Below are positions 8,329-16,751 of a stretch of DNA of 26,218 nt, in pieces. The DNA is taken from the NCBI GenBank assembly GCA_002432565.1, contig DJFP01000272.1:1-26218 (forward strand), written 5' to 3'. The number at the start of each line of letters is the position of its first letter. Positions within the stretch are counted from its first letter, which is position 1. Source of the stretch: Flavobacteriales bacterium UBA5869. Lineage in GTDB: Bacteria; Bacteroidota; Bacteroidia; Flavobacteriales_D; Crocinitomicaceae. A model generated the notes under the pieces. It searched no databases. It was not told the DNA's origin and saw nothing but the letters and a program-made list of their open reading frames with translations. A program made the translations under genes and the position numbers.

Positions 8329-10061
8329 TAGAATCCGTAGTTAAGATTGAAAATAAGGGCAATGTCTCCCTGGTTTTTGGAGGTTTTGGCAACTGCAAAC
8401 CGATTTACCAAACTTCCGTTCATTGAAAAGTTCAACGAACCGAATTTTTTGTCCCACCAGGTAGGCTTGAACGAAAGTCCGACCCGCGTATTCATGACGT
8501 GGTTGGCAAGCTTTGAATTCGTGTAATTCTGATTGTAAGTAAGTCCTGTGGTGAGATTGATCCACTTCAAAATTGGTTTCGAGTAATTCACTCCCGGACC
8601 GAAATACAGGTTTTCATTGCTCATAGCACGCGACTGGCTTCCGTTGATTGTCCAGCCCAATGAAGATTTCGATTTCTCAAAAGAAAGTGTATGACCGAAC
8701 ATCCCGGTTAATACCGTTACAGGACCGGTTTGGTTCGCTCCCGAAACATTGAAGCCGAAAGCGGCTGCATCTTCCAGGCGTCCGGTAATGTTTTCGCTCA
8801 CGGAATAATTCCCGTTCAACATCAAAGTGCTTTTACGTTTCTTCCCAAAATTGTAAGACATACTTCCGCTTGCGTTCGTAGAGATCTGGTAGAAGTTCAA
8901 CGTATCTCCGACCGGATTGTAGAAAGGATCCGAAGCAGGGTTCCGTTTCGAGAACGAAGAGAAATTCGAGTAATTTCCGGAAACCGTAAAGTTTTTGAAA
9001 GGCATACTTGAAAGGGCAATCGTTCCTACCCAGCGTTTCATTTCATTGGCGCTCAGATTATTCAGGTTGTTGCGCTGAACTCCGGTATTGATATTGATGT
9101 TCAGTTTCCCCCTGAAAAGTGCAATTGCCGGTGTAAGCGTAATATTCTCCAAATCGTTGTTGAAGTACATACCCCCAAGTGTCGTGTATCCCGGATCAAT
9201 CCGTTCGTATTTCGCCCCGATGGAGAACACCTTGTACTGATAATTGATCGACCCGTTGAAAGCCCCGAAAGCAATCGTAGACTGGTTTCCGTTTACAAGC
9301 GGCGACATGGTTTTTGCATAGGTCTTGCGTTCGATCTTTTCCGTGAGCTCCGTGTTGCGCGTCAAAATACTGGATGCATATTCCGCCATCATCAGGATCG
9401 ATTTCCCGATTTTTCCTTTTAAGGCCAAAGACGCCACGATATTGTCCATTGGAGTAATGGTTGCGCTGTTTGGAATGACTGCCAATGAAGTACGCTGATC
9501 GGAGGCTTTCAACAAAATAAAAGTAGCCCCATAACCTTTGTCTTCATAGCCGACAGAAATTCCACCGCCCCATCTTCTGTAGGCCATTGTTTCAATGTTG
9601 TTGATCTCCGGAATAAAAGCCACTTGTTTCTTCAGTCTTCCGCCAAAACCCTGGATCTTCCATTTACCCGGCGTGTATTCCAGTCCTGCGCCTGCAAAGT
9701 TCAGTCCGGCAAGTGTGTAAGGTGAAAACGACATGGAAATGACTCCCACATGTCCTTTGATCTTCTTGTAAGTCGGATGCAGGGCCGTTATATTGAAGGG
9801 CTGTGTGAAATTCCCGCCCTGGTTGGTATACGAAAATGTGAAAGGCATGGAGAAATCAAGCACCGAAAAGGTTACATTTCCACCAACTACCCAGGAAAAC
9901 GGATCCCTGGCCAGCGTCTTTCCGTAGGCCTGATTCAAATTCGAAGAAAAGTTCAATCCACCGGAAACTTTCATCATTCCTTTTTTACCGATCTTATCCA
10001 GGTTTTGGGAAAACGCAAGGACAGGCAATAGGAAGCAAAAACAAAAAAACGCTCTCATCAT
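8328..10061 (-). CDS. Outer-membrane beta-barrel-like protein of the toxin operon
   Basis: 577 aa with a signal peptide (MMRAFFCFCFLLPVLAFSQ). The mature protein is a series of short amphipathic beta strands with aromatic girdles separated by Asn/Gly-rich turns (for example ISVGYEDKGYGATFILL, INYQYKVFSIGAKYE) and ends NLNYGF with a terminal Phe, the usual signature of a Bam-assembled outer-membrane barrel. The length allows a barrel of about 20 or more strands. No family is recognised. It is not an obvious TonB-dependent receptor (no plug domain) and I would not call it PorP/SprF without a search. The start overlaps the previous stop (ATGA) and its own stop overlaps the next start, so it is the middle gene of a coupled three-gene operon. 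Likely role: surface anchor or export channel for its partners (inference). Confidence 0.8.
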   Translation of the reverse strand: MMRAFFCFCFLLPVLAFSQNLDKIGKKGMMKVSGGLNFSSNLNQAYGKTLARDPFSWVVGGNVTFSVLDFSMPFTFSYTNQGGNFTQPFNITALHPTYKKIKGHVGVISMSFSPYTLAGLNFAGAGLEYTPGKWKIQGFGGRLKKQVAFIPEINNIETMAYRRWGGGISVGYEDKGYGATFILLKASDQRTSLAVIPNSATITPMDNIVASLALKGKIGKSILMMAEYASSILTRNTELTEKIERKTYAKTMSPLVNGNQSTIAFGAFNGSINYQYKVFSIGAKYERIDPGYTTLGGMYFNNDLENITLTPAIALFRGKLNININTGVQRNNLNNLSANEMKRWVGTIALSSMPFKNFTVSGNYSNFSSFSKRNPASDPFYNPVGDTLNFYQISTNASGSMSYNFGKKRKSTLMLNGNYSVSENITGRLEDAAAFGFNVSGANQTGPVTVLTGMFGHTLSFEKSKSSLGWTINGSQSRAMSNENLYFGPGVNYSKPILKWINLTTGLTYNQNYTNSKLANHVMNTRVGLSFKPTWWDKKFGSLNFSMNGSLVNRFAVAKTSKNQGDIALIFNLNYGF

Positions 10062-13000
10062 TGCACAATCAGTTTAATTTGTGCAGCACCATACTCGGCT
10101 AAAATGTGGATCAGGTAAGTTCCCGAAGCTAATGGAGGCAGATTATATGTTTTTACAATATCGCCTTCCGCGGTCCCTTCATCCGAAATGGAATTCAAAA
10201 CTTCTCCCAAACTGCTGGTAAAAATCACTTCATAGTGCTGCTGACCTGCGATATTAAAGCTCAGTGTAACGTTTTGACTTTGGTTTGCCGAAATCGGGTT
10301 CGGATAAAGCTGTACATTGCTGATACTGTTATCAACTGTCGAATCTCCGAAATTCATAGCGAAATTACCGAAGTAAACATACTTATCGAAGGAATAAAAG
10401 CAGGTGTCAGCCGGGTTTGCAGCTGTGTCGATCAGGAAACCGGTAAACTGGATTTGGTACCAGCCGCTATCCGCAGCTGTAAAAATTGCAATGGAATCGT
10501 AGGAACTAATCATTTCCACACCGGCAGGAAAAGTCCAGAACACACCGTCGAAATCGGAGAAGTCGGAGATATTGACCAGAACAATCGTATCTCCCACCTG
10601 GTTGTAAGTTGACACCAGGAAGTCCACCCCGGGATTCTGGATGACTCCTGTAATTTCTGTCGTGAATGCATATTCACAACCCAGTGTATCCTTAATCAAA
10701 AGCGGATAGGTAGCAATCTGGTTCACCGGGAAATTGTAATTCGTGGAGTAAGCACCTCCGTTAAAGGCAAACAAATAATCCGAAAGATCTGCGGCTGCTC
10801 CACCGTAGATTGAATCGACCTGGATAAAACCACCGCTTCCACAGGAAGAAAAGGCTTCAAAAGTTGCGCTGATCGGAGAGGTGATGTGTGCCATCAGGGT
10901 ATCAACTCCCACACAGCCTTGTCCGTTCTCTGCCTGGACAATGAAAACAGAATCTTCTCCACCGATACCATTCGGAGTGATTGCCTGAGTTCCATCAGAC
11001 CACGAATAAGTCATGGTTCCCGGACCTATTGCAACAGCGCTCATCGTAAATGGAGTTCCGGGACATACCAGCGTATCCATCGCAGAAGCAAAGAGTAATT
11101 CGTTCGTTTGCTGGACCTGCACCGTATCTGTAACTAAACAGCCGTTTGTTCCCTCCACCTGGTAATAGAATTCTCCGGACCCGCTTACCACCAGTGTATC
11201 TGCACCGTTAGAAGTTCCGTTCGCAAGAAGCCATCCCTGATTGGAAATTCCGAAAGTCGGAACATGTTCCAGGATCAGCTCATCAGCCGAACAGGTTAAA
11301 CTCGCAGGTCCGCTATAAGCAATAACTGCAGGTTGCCGAATATCAAACACAACCGCTGCCAAAGGCCCGTAAGTTGAACAACCGTTGAGCGGGTTAATCC
11401 GGTACTCGTCAATGGTCACAGTAACCAGGTTTGCTCCAAGCGTATCAGCTTCCTGATAACTCAGATCAGAAGCTGTTACCCAAACAGAATCGGGCAAAGT
11501 ATCGCCCTGGTAGATCCAGTAATTATCCGTATTGATGGAGTTATAATCACTTAAAACGACCAGCAACGAATCGCTGGTACAGGTTATTGTTCCTACCTGC
11601 TGAAACCCGATAGGAAACCCATTGATTTGTTGAATTGGCGGAGTTAAATCAGTACTCAAGGTTAACTGCGTCGTATCCACACAACCGTTAGAAGGATAGG
11701 TCGCAATAAAAATAATGGAAGCCGTATCACTGTAAATTGTCAAAGGATTGGCATTCGAAAAGTCATTAGAAGATTCATTCCATGAAATCACAACCGGAAG
11801 TTCGGGAGCCAGCGAATTGGTATCAATCACTTCTATTTGCAGTGAGTCAGAATAACAATTCCAAATCGGCAGGGAGCCGTTCAGAATCATTTCGGGTTTG
11901 ATCACACTTCGATCTACAAAGACACTGTCTCTTACTTTACACATATTACCAGAAGTTTGGCTTACGGTAGCAGTAAAATAACGCGGGAACGAAACCGATT
12001 GCACACCACTCAACGTCAATTGAATGGAACTGTTATTAATGGTTGTTCCATTTTCATTTAACCAGGAAAAACTAACTCCCGGAGTAATTGACGAAGCTAC
12101 TAAGTTCACAGTATCATTCAGGCAAGTCAGCATCAATGAATCTGCTACGGTCAAATCCGGTAAAGGTGCTAAAACAAGTGTTGTTGTAGACGCTTTTGAG
12201 AATAAATAATCCGTTGTCGTATTGCAGGTTGAATAAGGTTCTACTTTCAACTCTCCACCGGTAAATGATTCATCAAACATCAACCATAGTTTATGGGCCG
12301 TAACCGACATAGGAACTATTACAGATCCGTTGAGGCTTGTCCAGCTGCTCGCTGTTGTTGGAACTTCGCTCAGGTTATTAGCCAGGTAATATTTGACACC
12401 GGAACCATTGTAAGTCCATCGGTATCCATTTGCATATTTAGCGGGCGGAACTGTATAAGCTTTAATATTTCCGGCACAGACAACCGTATCCAGATCAAAA
12501 GGCGGTGGATTGGGCGGAAGCGAAGCCATATTATACAGGTTATTCATCTTCTTCGCATCTTCCGGTTCTAGGCACATAATGGCCAAACCTGTGCGCGACT
12601 GTCCTGCTATGGTTGAAAGATTATCACTGGAAACGATCAGGAAGTTGTTAGTCAATTGAAGCATTTTTCCAAACAAAGAAGGGGATGCCGAACTACCTCC
12701 CAAACTAATGTTGTTTGAAGGCAAAAATGAAAGAGCCAAATTCGATCCGGAGCCCATTGTCCCGGTAACGGAACCACGTTCAATGGTATTATTGCGGATG
12801 TAGTAGAAATTCTTGTTATAAGATACAATTCCTGCATTACCCAGCGCATAGCCCGTCAATGCAACCGGATGCAATACCTCATAGGAATCAGGATTAACAA
12901 TATTTAAGGCCCCAAGCAGCATTGCTCCACTTCCATGACGCAAATTAGTCAGAACGATACTATCATTCAAAACGGAGATTTCATTTGCCTGGTGTGTCGG

Positions 13001-13795
13001 ATAGGTCGAACTCGGGTAACTCACGGTATGATATGAAGGAAGCGTATTCCCAGTCAGCTGTGTTCCGGAGTTATCAAAAAGCATCATTTCTGTTCCGTCC
13101 GGGTAGCTAATATTGTCATAGGTATAATTTCTCATTGCCGGACCAGCAACCACATAGTTATTATTCAACTTATCGACCGTAAAAATCGGATAGTCGGTAT
13201 ATTGGTCATAATACTCATCTATTCCCGAACCACCTGTAAATTTGGTAGAAACCAGGGCTCCTGAGCTTGCACTAAAAGCAACGATACAATTTCTGGAAGA
13301 ATCATAAAAACCACCTACCGCTACAATCTCATTTCCATTTAGATCCATATCAGCCACATAATAAGCCGACGCGAAATTATTCAGAAGTTGAAACGCAGGT
13401 AGATGGGCAACCACATAAGGGTCGGTTGCAACTGCAGGTGCGGTGATCGTCATTCGGGCGAGGCATTCCTGGCTGGTACCATTCACTACGGTAAATAAGC
13501 CTCCGATGTATATATTGGCATTAAAAACCTCCACACAGCGGATTTCATCATTTACAGTTGGAAAAGTTGCATTTACATAATTGAAATTCAGATCAAGTAA
13601 GGCCATATTATTCACGGCATGTCCCTGAATACTGGAAAACTTACCCACAACAATGTATTTCTGCATGCTGGTGATATACTTGATATCAAAGACTTGTCCG
13701 TTTGCATCCAAATTCACAACTACATTTTTCAATGTTTGTGCGTGAGAAAAGCAATGAAATAAGAGGACCAGGAACAGGAATGATTTAGATTTCAT
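10058..13795 (-). CDS. Large T9SS-secreted protein with type A sorting domain
   Basis: 1245 aa. Signal peptide MKSKSFLFLVLLFHCFSHAQ. The first 400 or so residues carry beta-propeller-like repeats (YIVVGKFSSIQG, IYIGGLFTVVNG, IVAVGGFYDSS). About 430-1150 is a chain of Ig/PKD-like adhesin modules with paired Cys, such as SLTCSADELILE and LVCPGTPFTMSAVA. Residues 1160-1245 are a T9SS type A C-terminal sorting domain: LYPNP at 1163-1167, a GEVLNS strand, then LASGTYLIHIL and a final IKLIVQ. Such domains send proteins through the T9SS translocon and are cleaved or anchored at the surface. It is the first gene of a three-gene operon and the only one of the five exported proteins of this locus with a visible sorting domain. 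It may be the surface scaffold or the T9SS entry ticket for the others (inference). Confidence 0.9.
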   Translation of the reverse strand: MKSKSFLFLVLLFHCFSHAQTLKNVVVNLDANGQVFDIKYITSMQKYIVVGKFSSIQGHAVNNMALLDLNFNYVNATFPTVNDEIRCVEVFNANIYIGGLFTVVNGTSQECLARMTITAPAVATDPYVVAHLPAFQLLNNFASAYYVADMDLNGNEIVAVGGFYDSSRNCIVAFSASSGALVSTKFTGGSGIDEYYDQYTDYPIFTVDKLNNNYVVAGPAMRNYTYDNISYPDGTEMMLFDNSGTQLTGNTLPSYHTVSYPSSTYPTHQANEISVLNDSIVLTNLRHGSGAMLLGALNIVNPDSYEVLHPVALTGYALGNAGIVSYNKNFYYIRNNTIERGSVTGTMGSGSNLALSFLPSNNISLGGSSASPSLFGKMLQLTNNFLIVSSDNLSTIAGQSRTGLAIMCLEPEDAKKMNNLYNMASLPPNPPPFDLDTVVCAGNIKAYTVPPAKYANGYRWTYNGSGVKYYLANNLSEVPTTASSWTSLNGSVIVPMSVTAHKLWLMFDESFTGGELKVEPYSTCNTTTDYLFSKASTTTLVLAPLPDLTVADSLMLTCLNDTVNLVASSITPGVSFSWLNENGTTINNSSIQLTLSGVQSVSFPRYFTATVSQTSGNMCKVRDSVFVDRSVIKPEMILNGSLPIWNCYSDSLQIEVIDTNSLAPELPVVISWNESSNDFSNANPLTIYSDTASIIFIATYPSNGCVDTTQLTLSTDLTPPIQQINGFPIGFQQVGTITCTSDSLLVVLSDYNSINTDNYWIYQGDTLPDSVWVTASDLSYQEADTLGANLVTVTIDEYRINPLNGCSTYGPLAAVVFDIRQPAVIAYSGPASLTCSADELILEHVPTFGISNQGWLLANGTSNGADTLVVSGSGEFYYQVEGTNGCLVTDTVQVQQTNELLFASAMDTLVCPGTPFTMSAVAIGPGTMTYSWSDGTQAITPNGIGGEDSVFIVQAENGQGCVGVDTLMAHITSPISATFEAFSSCGSGGFIQVDSIYGGAAADLSDYLFAFNGGAYSTNYNFPVNQIATYPLLIKDTLGCEYAFTTEITGVIQNPGVDFLVSTYNQVGDTIVLVNISDFSDFDGVFWTFPAGVEMISSYDSIAIFTAADSGWYQIQFTGFLIDTAANPADTCFYSFDKYVYFGNFAMNFGDSTVDNSISNVQLYPNPISANQSQNVTLSFNIAGQQHYEVIFTSSLGEVLNSISDEGTAEGDIVKTYNLPPLASGTYLIHILAEYGAAQIKLIVQ

Positions 13796-13826
13796 GTAGC
13801 GTTTAAGTTTCTGTTATGCAAAGTGG

Positions 13827-13857
13827 TTTGCGATTTCAAATCTAAATATTACTTTCG
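13827..13857 (+). promoter_or_regulatory. Divergent promoter of the two-gene plus-strand operon
   Basis: TTTG (13827-13830), 19 bases, then TACTTTCG (13850-13857), one mismatch from TAnnTTTG. The box ends four bases before the ATG at 13862, so the transcript should begin at or next to the start codon. It overlaps the minus-strand promoter over most of its length. Confidence 0.6.
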
Positions 13858-13868
13858 TACTATGCAAA
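13837..13868 (-). promoter_or_regulatory. Promoter of the three-gene toxin operon
   Basis: On the minus strand TTTG (13868-13865), 20 bases, then TAGATTTG (13844-13837), a perfect match to the Bacteroidota -33/-7 consensus TTTG / TAnnTTTG. The start point would be near 13832, giving a leader of about 37 bases before the ATG at 13795. The -33 box lies inside the first codons of the divergent plus-strand gene. Confidence 0.7.
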
Positions 13869-16747
13869 CCCGACACCTACTTTTTATTCTTTTCGCCATC
13901 TTCCTAAATTTCAAGGGGAACGCGCAGTCTGACTCTGCTACTTTGGCTCAATCCAGAATAAGGGCTCTTACCCTGGATTCCATTATCCGGGCCAATCCTG
14001 ACAAGCAGACTACTAACTTTTCTCCAACTGATCATGCATCACTTCCAATCGGAATTTGCAAAAAAATCGGTGATATTATTTACGTGATCTGCATTGATTC
14101 GGCGCGTTTTACTCCGCAGGGAGCAACCTTTGATGTATATATGGCCATGGACTGGCCGGGTGCTTACGGGAAGCTGGCTTTCGCAGCAAAAGGAGTGTCA
14201 TTTAACCCGAAAGGAGTTATGCCCGGGGGTAATGGAAACCCAATCACTTTAAAGCTTTTGGGTGACCAACGCATCAAATTGGGACCAAAGAACAGCATTG
14301 TTTTCAAAGGCGACGGAACAAATTATATCCAATGGGGCTGCAATGGTTACGAGCGGGCTAACATTAACGCCGATATCCTTTTTAGCCAGGAATTAATCCA
14401 TAAACCCGGCGGAGGACAGGTAAAAGCGAACATACAGGTCAATGTGGACGATATTTCCAAAATCATGTTCCAGACCAGTATGGATCCTTTTGTGGTGAAA
14501 GGATTGGATGATTTTGAATTCCGCGTAAACCAGCTGATCGTTGACCGCAACGACTCCATCAATCCTTCCGGAATTATTTTACCTGCTGCCACCCAAAACC
14601 TCTATCCTGAAATCGGTAACTGGACCGGGTTTTATGCACATAACCTCTCCGTAAAACTTCCACCTAAACTAAGCAGAAGCAGTGGTGAAACAACCATTGG
14701 TGTAACAGATCTTCTGATTGACGACAACGGTGTTTCCGGAGATTTCTTTGCAACCGGTATTTTCAGTGTCGGAGAGGGTGATATGGACAGCTGGGGATTC
14801 TCGATCGATTCCCTGGTATTGGGTATCGAATACAACCACCTGGTAGATGGTCGACTGGCCGGAAAACTCCGCGTAGAACCTTTAAATAATGCTGAATTTG
14901 CATACCGTGCAGGAGTCTATAAACCCAACGATAATTCAGCGCTTATTTATGATTTCACGGCAAAAACAGTAAACAGTTATACCTATCAACTTCCAATGTT
15001 CAGTTCCACCCTGAAGCTGGCACCAAACTGTATGGTCCATGTGCAGGTTGTTTCAGGGAAGTTCATACCGGACATCACACTTAACGGCAATCTGACTTAC
15101 AACGGAGCTAAAGCAAGACTGAACAAATTGCTCTTCCAATCCTTAAACATCGGGACGCAAGCACCTTATATTTACGGCGGTACATTTGCACTGACAAGTG
15201 ACGAAATTGGCGAAGATGGAGAACCCAACAAAGTCGCAAGGCTTCCAATCTCTCTGAATTACCTAGAACTTGGCCTGACGCAATCCAATGTTATCTTAAA
15301 AGTAGACCTCAGCTTAAAACTTGGAGGCGAAGAAAATTCCAATTCTTTTGGGGCATCTACTTTTGTAGGTGTCATTACAAAAAGAGTTACCGGATCAGAC
15401 GGAAGACAAAGACTGCAATTCGACAAATTCAAGGTATACGATATCGCTCTGTCTATTAATACCAGTCCTTTTGCATTGAACGGAATCCTTTCTCTTCGTG
15501 ATGATGACCCGGTTTACGGAGACATGTTCTTCGGAGCAATTTCATTCAAGCTCAATGCGATCATGAATGACTTTGCCGGAGTATCCGTTGGATTTGGAAA
15601 ACTCAATTCAAAGCGATATTGGTACGTGGATGCTTCCGTACCACTGACGATACCTATCGGTCAGTTTGCTTTAATAACCAATCTTTTCGGAGGTGTTCAA
15701 TACGGAGTAAAAAGCACACTTACTCCGGCCCAAAAACTAGACCGGGCATTTAACGGAGCTATGAATCCAAGTCAGGGCACCCCTACTTCTTCCGCCATAC
15801 CTTTCATACCTGATCCCAGCCTGGGACTAGGATTCAGTGCTGGTGTTGCATTGGTGGCCATTCCGGGAGAGTCGGTCCTGAACGGCGAAGCTATTTTCTC
15901 CATCCAATTCAATGCCAACGGAGGTTTGGCCAACATCAATTTCTTCGGGCGGGCAACTATGCTCGTAAAACGTTCAGAGCGAGGTGCTAACTGCACTAAA
16001 GTAGAAGGTGCTATTTCCGTAAACTACGACAACGTTGAAAAAGTGTTTGATGCACAAGTAGACGCACTTGCCATTGTTCCGGGAATTCTCCAGGGAAATT
16101 GTAATTTAAAGATCCACATTGACAAACATGATTGGTATTTCTGGTTAAACCGCCCGTCGAACAGGGCAACCATTGAAGTATTAAACCTGTTTACAGCGAA
16201 TACCTATTTCATGATCGGAACGCAGATCGACCCGATGCCGCCTCCGCCGTCCTACGTAACAAATCTTGTTAGTTCAAGCCCTATTATCAGTACAGATATG
16301 AGTGCCGTGAGCACCGGAAACGGATTTGCTACCGGAATGATGATTGCCGCAAATTTCGGAGGGGAATTCCCGAAAGAAACGAATTGGAGAGGATATGCTT
16401 ATGCCAGTGTTGGTGCAGGTTTTGATATCACCATGTTCAAACTGAGTCCAACGGCACATTGCTCGGGTTCCACAAGCAAAGTCGGATTCAATAATTGGTA
16501 TCTCATGGGACAGGTTTATGCCTGGCTGAGCGGCGGTATGGGTGTCCGCCACTACAAAGATGACGGTACACTCAAAAAAGAATATTCGGTCGCTTCAATT
16601 GACGCCGCCGCCCTGCTTCAGGGTCGATTGCCAAAACCTACATTTGTCTACGGAGCTGTCGGATTTTCAGTCAAACTACTCGGAATCATTAATCTGGATT
16701 TCCAGGCAGATATAGAAATAGGAAACGACTGTCAAATTATCAATTAA
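13862..16747 (+). CDS. Large exported protein of unknown family, toxin-locus partner
   Basis: 961 aa from the ATG at 13862, chosen because MQTRHLLFILFAIFLNFKGNAQ is then a perfect signal peptide; an in-frame GTG at 13823 would add 13 residues and lies within the promoter. I do not recognise the family. The mature protein is almost all beta: long runs of alternating strands with Asn/Gly turns, a Cys pair early on (IGICKKIGDIIYVICIDSA), and a Leu/Gly-rich C-terminal part with barrel-like strands (RYWYVDASVPLTIP, GAVGFSVKLLGIIN). No T9SS sorting domain, protease motif or lipobox is visible. It is transcribed divergently from the toxin operon and sits four bases upstream of the next gene. A periplasmic or outer-membrane structural role in the same system is inferred from layout only. 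Confidence 0.85.
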   Translation: MQTRHLLFILFAIFLNFKGNAQSDSATLAQSRIRALTLDSIIRANPDKQTTNFSPTDHASLPIGICKKIGDIIYVICIDSARFTPQGATFDVYMAMDWPGAYGKLAFAAKGVSFNPKGVMPGGNGNPITLKLLGDQRIKLGPKNSIVFKGDGTNYIQWGCNGYERANINADILFSQELIHKPGGGQVKANIQVNVDDISKIMFQTSMDPFVVKGLDDFEFRVNQLIVDRNDSINPSGIILPAATQNLYPEIGNWTGFYAHNLSVKLPPKLSRSSGETTIGVTDLLIDDNGVSGDFFATGIFSVGEGDMDSWGFSIDSLVLGIEYNHLVDGRLAGKLRVEPLNNAEFAYRAGVYKPNDNSALIYDFTAKTVNSYTYQLPMFSSTLKLAPNCMVHVQVVSGKFIPDITLNGNLTYNGAKARLNKLLFQSLNIGTQAPYIYGGTFALTSDEIGEDGEPNKVARLPISLNYLELGLTQSNVILKVDLSLKLGGEENSNSFGASTFVGVITKRVTGSDGRQRLQFDKFKVYDIALSINTSPFALNGILSLRDDDPVYGDMFFGAISFKLNAIMNDFAGVSVGFGKLNSKRYWYVDASVPLTIPIGQFALITNLFGGVQYGVKSTLTPAQKLDRAFNGAMNPSQGTPTSSAIPFIPDPSLGLGFSAGVALVAIPGESVLNGEAIFSIQFNANGGLANINFFGRATMLVKRSERGANCTKVEGAISVNYDNVEKVFDAQVDALAIVPGILQGNCNLKIHIDKHDWYFWLNRPSNRATIEVLNLFTANTYFMIGTQIDPMPPPPSYVTNLVSSSPIISTDMSAVSTGNGFATGMMIAANFGGEFPKETNWRGYAYASVGAGFDITMFKLSPTAHCSGSTSKVGFNNWYLMGQVYAWLSGGMGVRHYKDDGTLKKEYSVASIDAAALLQGRLPKPTFVYGAVGFSVKLLGIINLDFQADIEIGNDCQIIN

Positions 16748-16751
16748 AAGA

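Noticed and set aside
8328..10061. PorP/SprF-type T9SS barrel assignment for the 577-aa protein
   Set aside because: The barrel character is clear, but the length is greater than the usual PorP/SprF size and I could not see a family motif, so only the general call was kept.
13823..13861. GTG-initiated extension of the 961-aa protein (13 more residues)
   Set aside because: It places charged residues before the signal peptide and lies inside the predicted promoter; the ATG at 13862 gives a textbook signal peptide.
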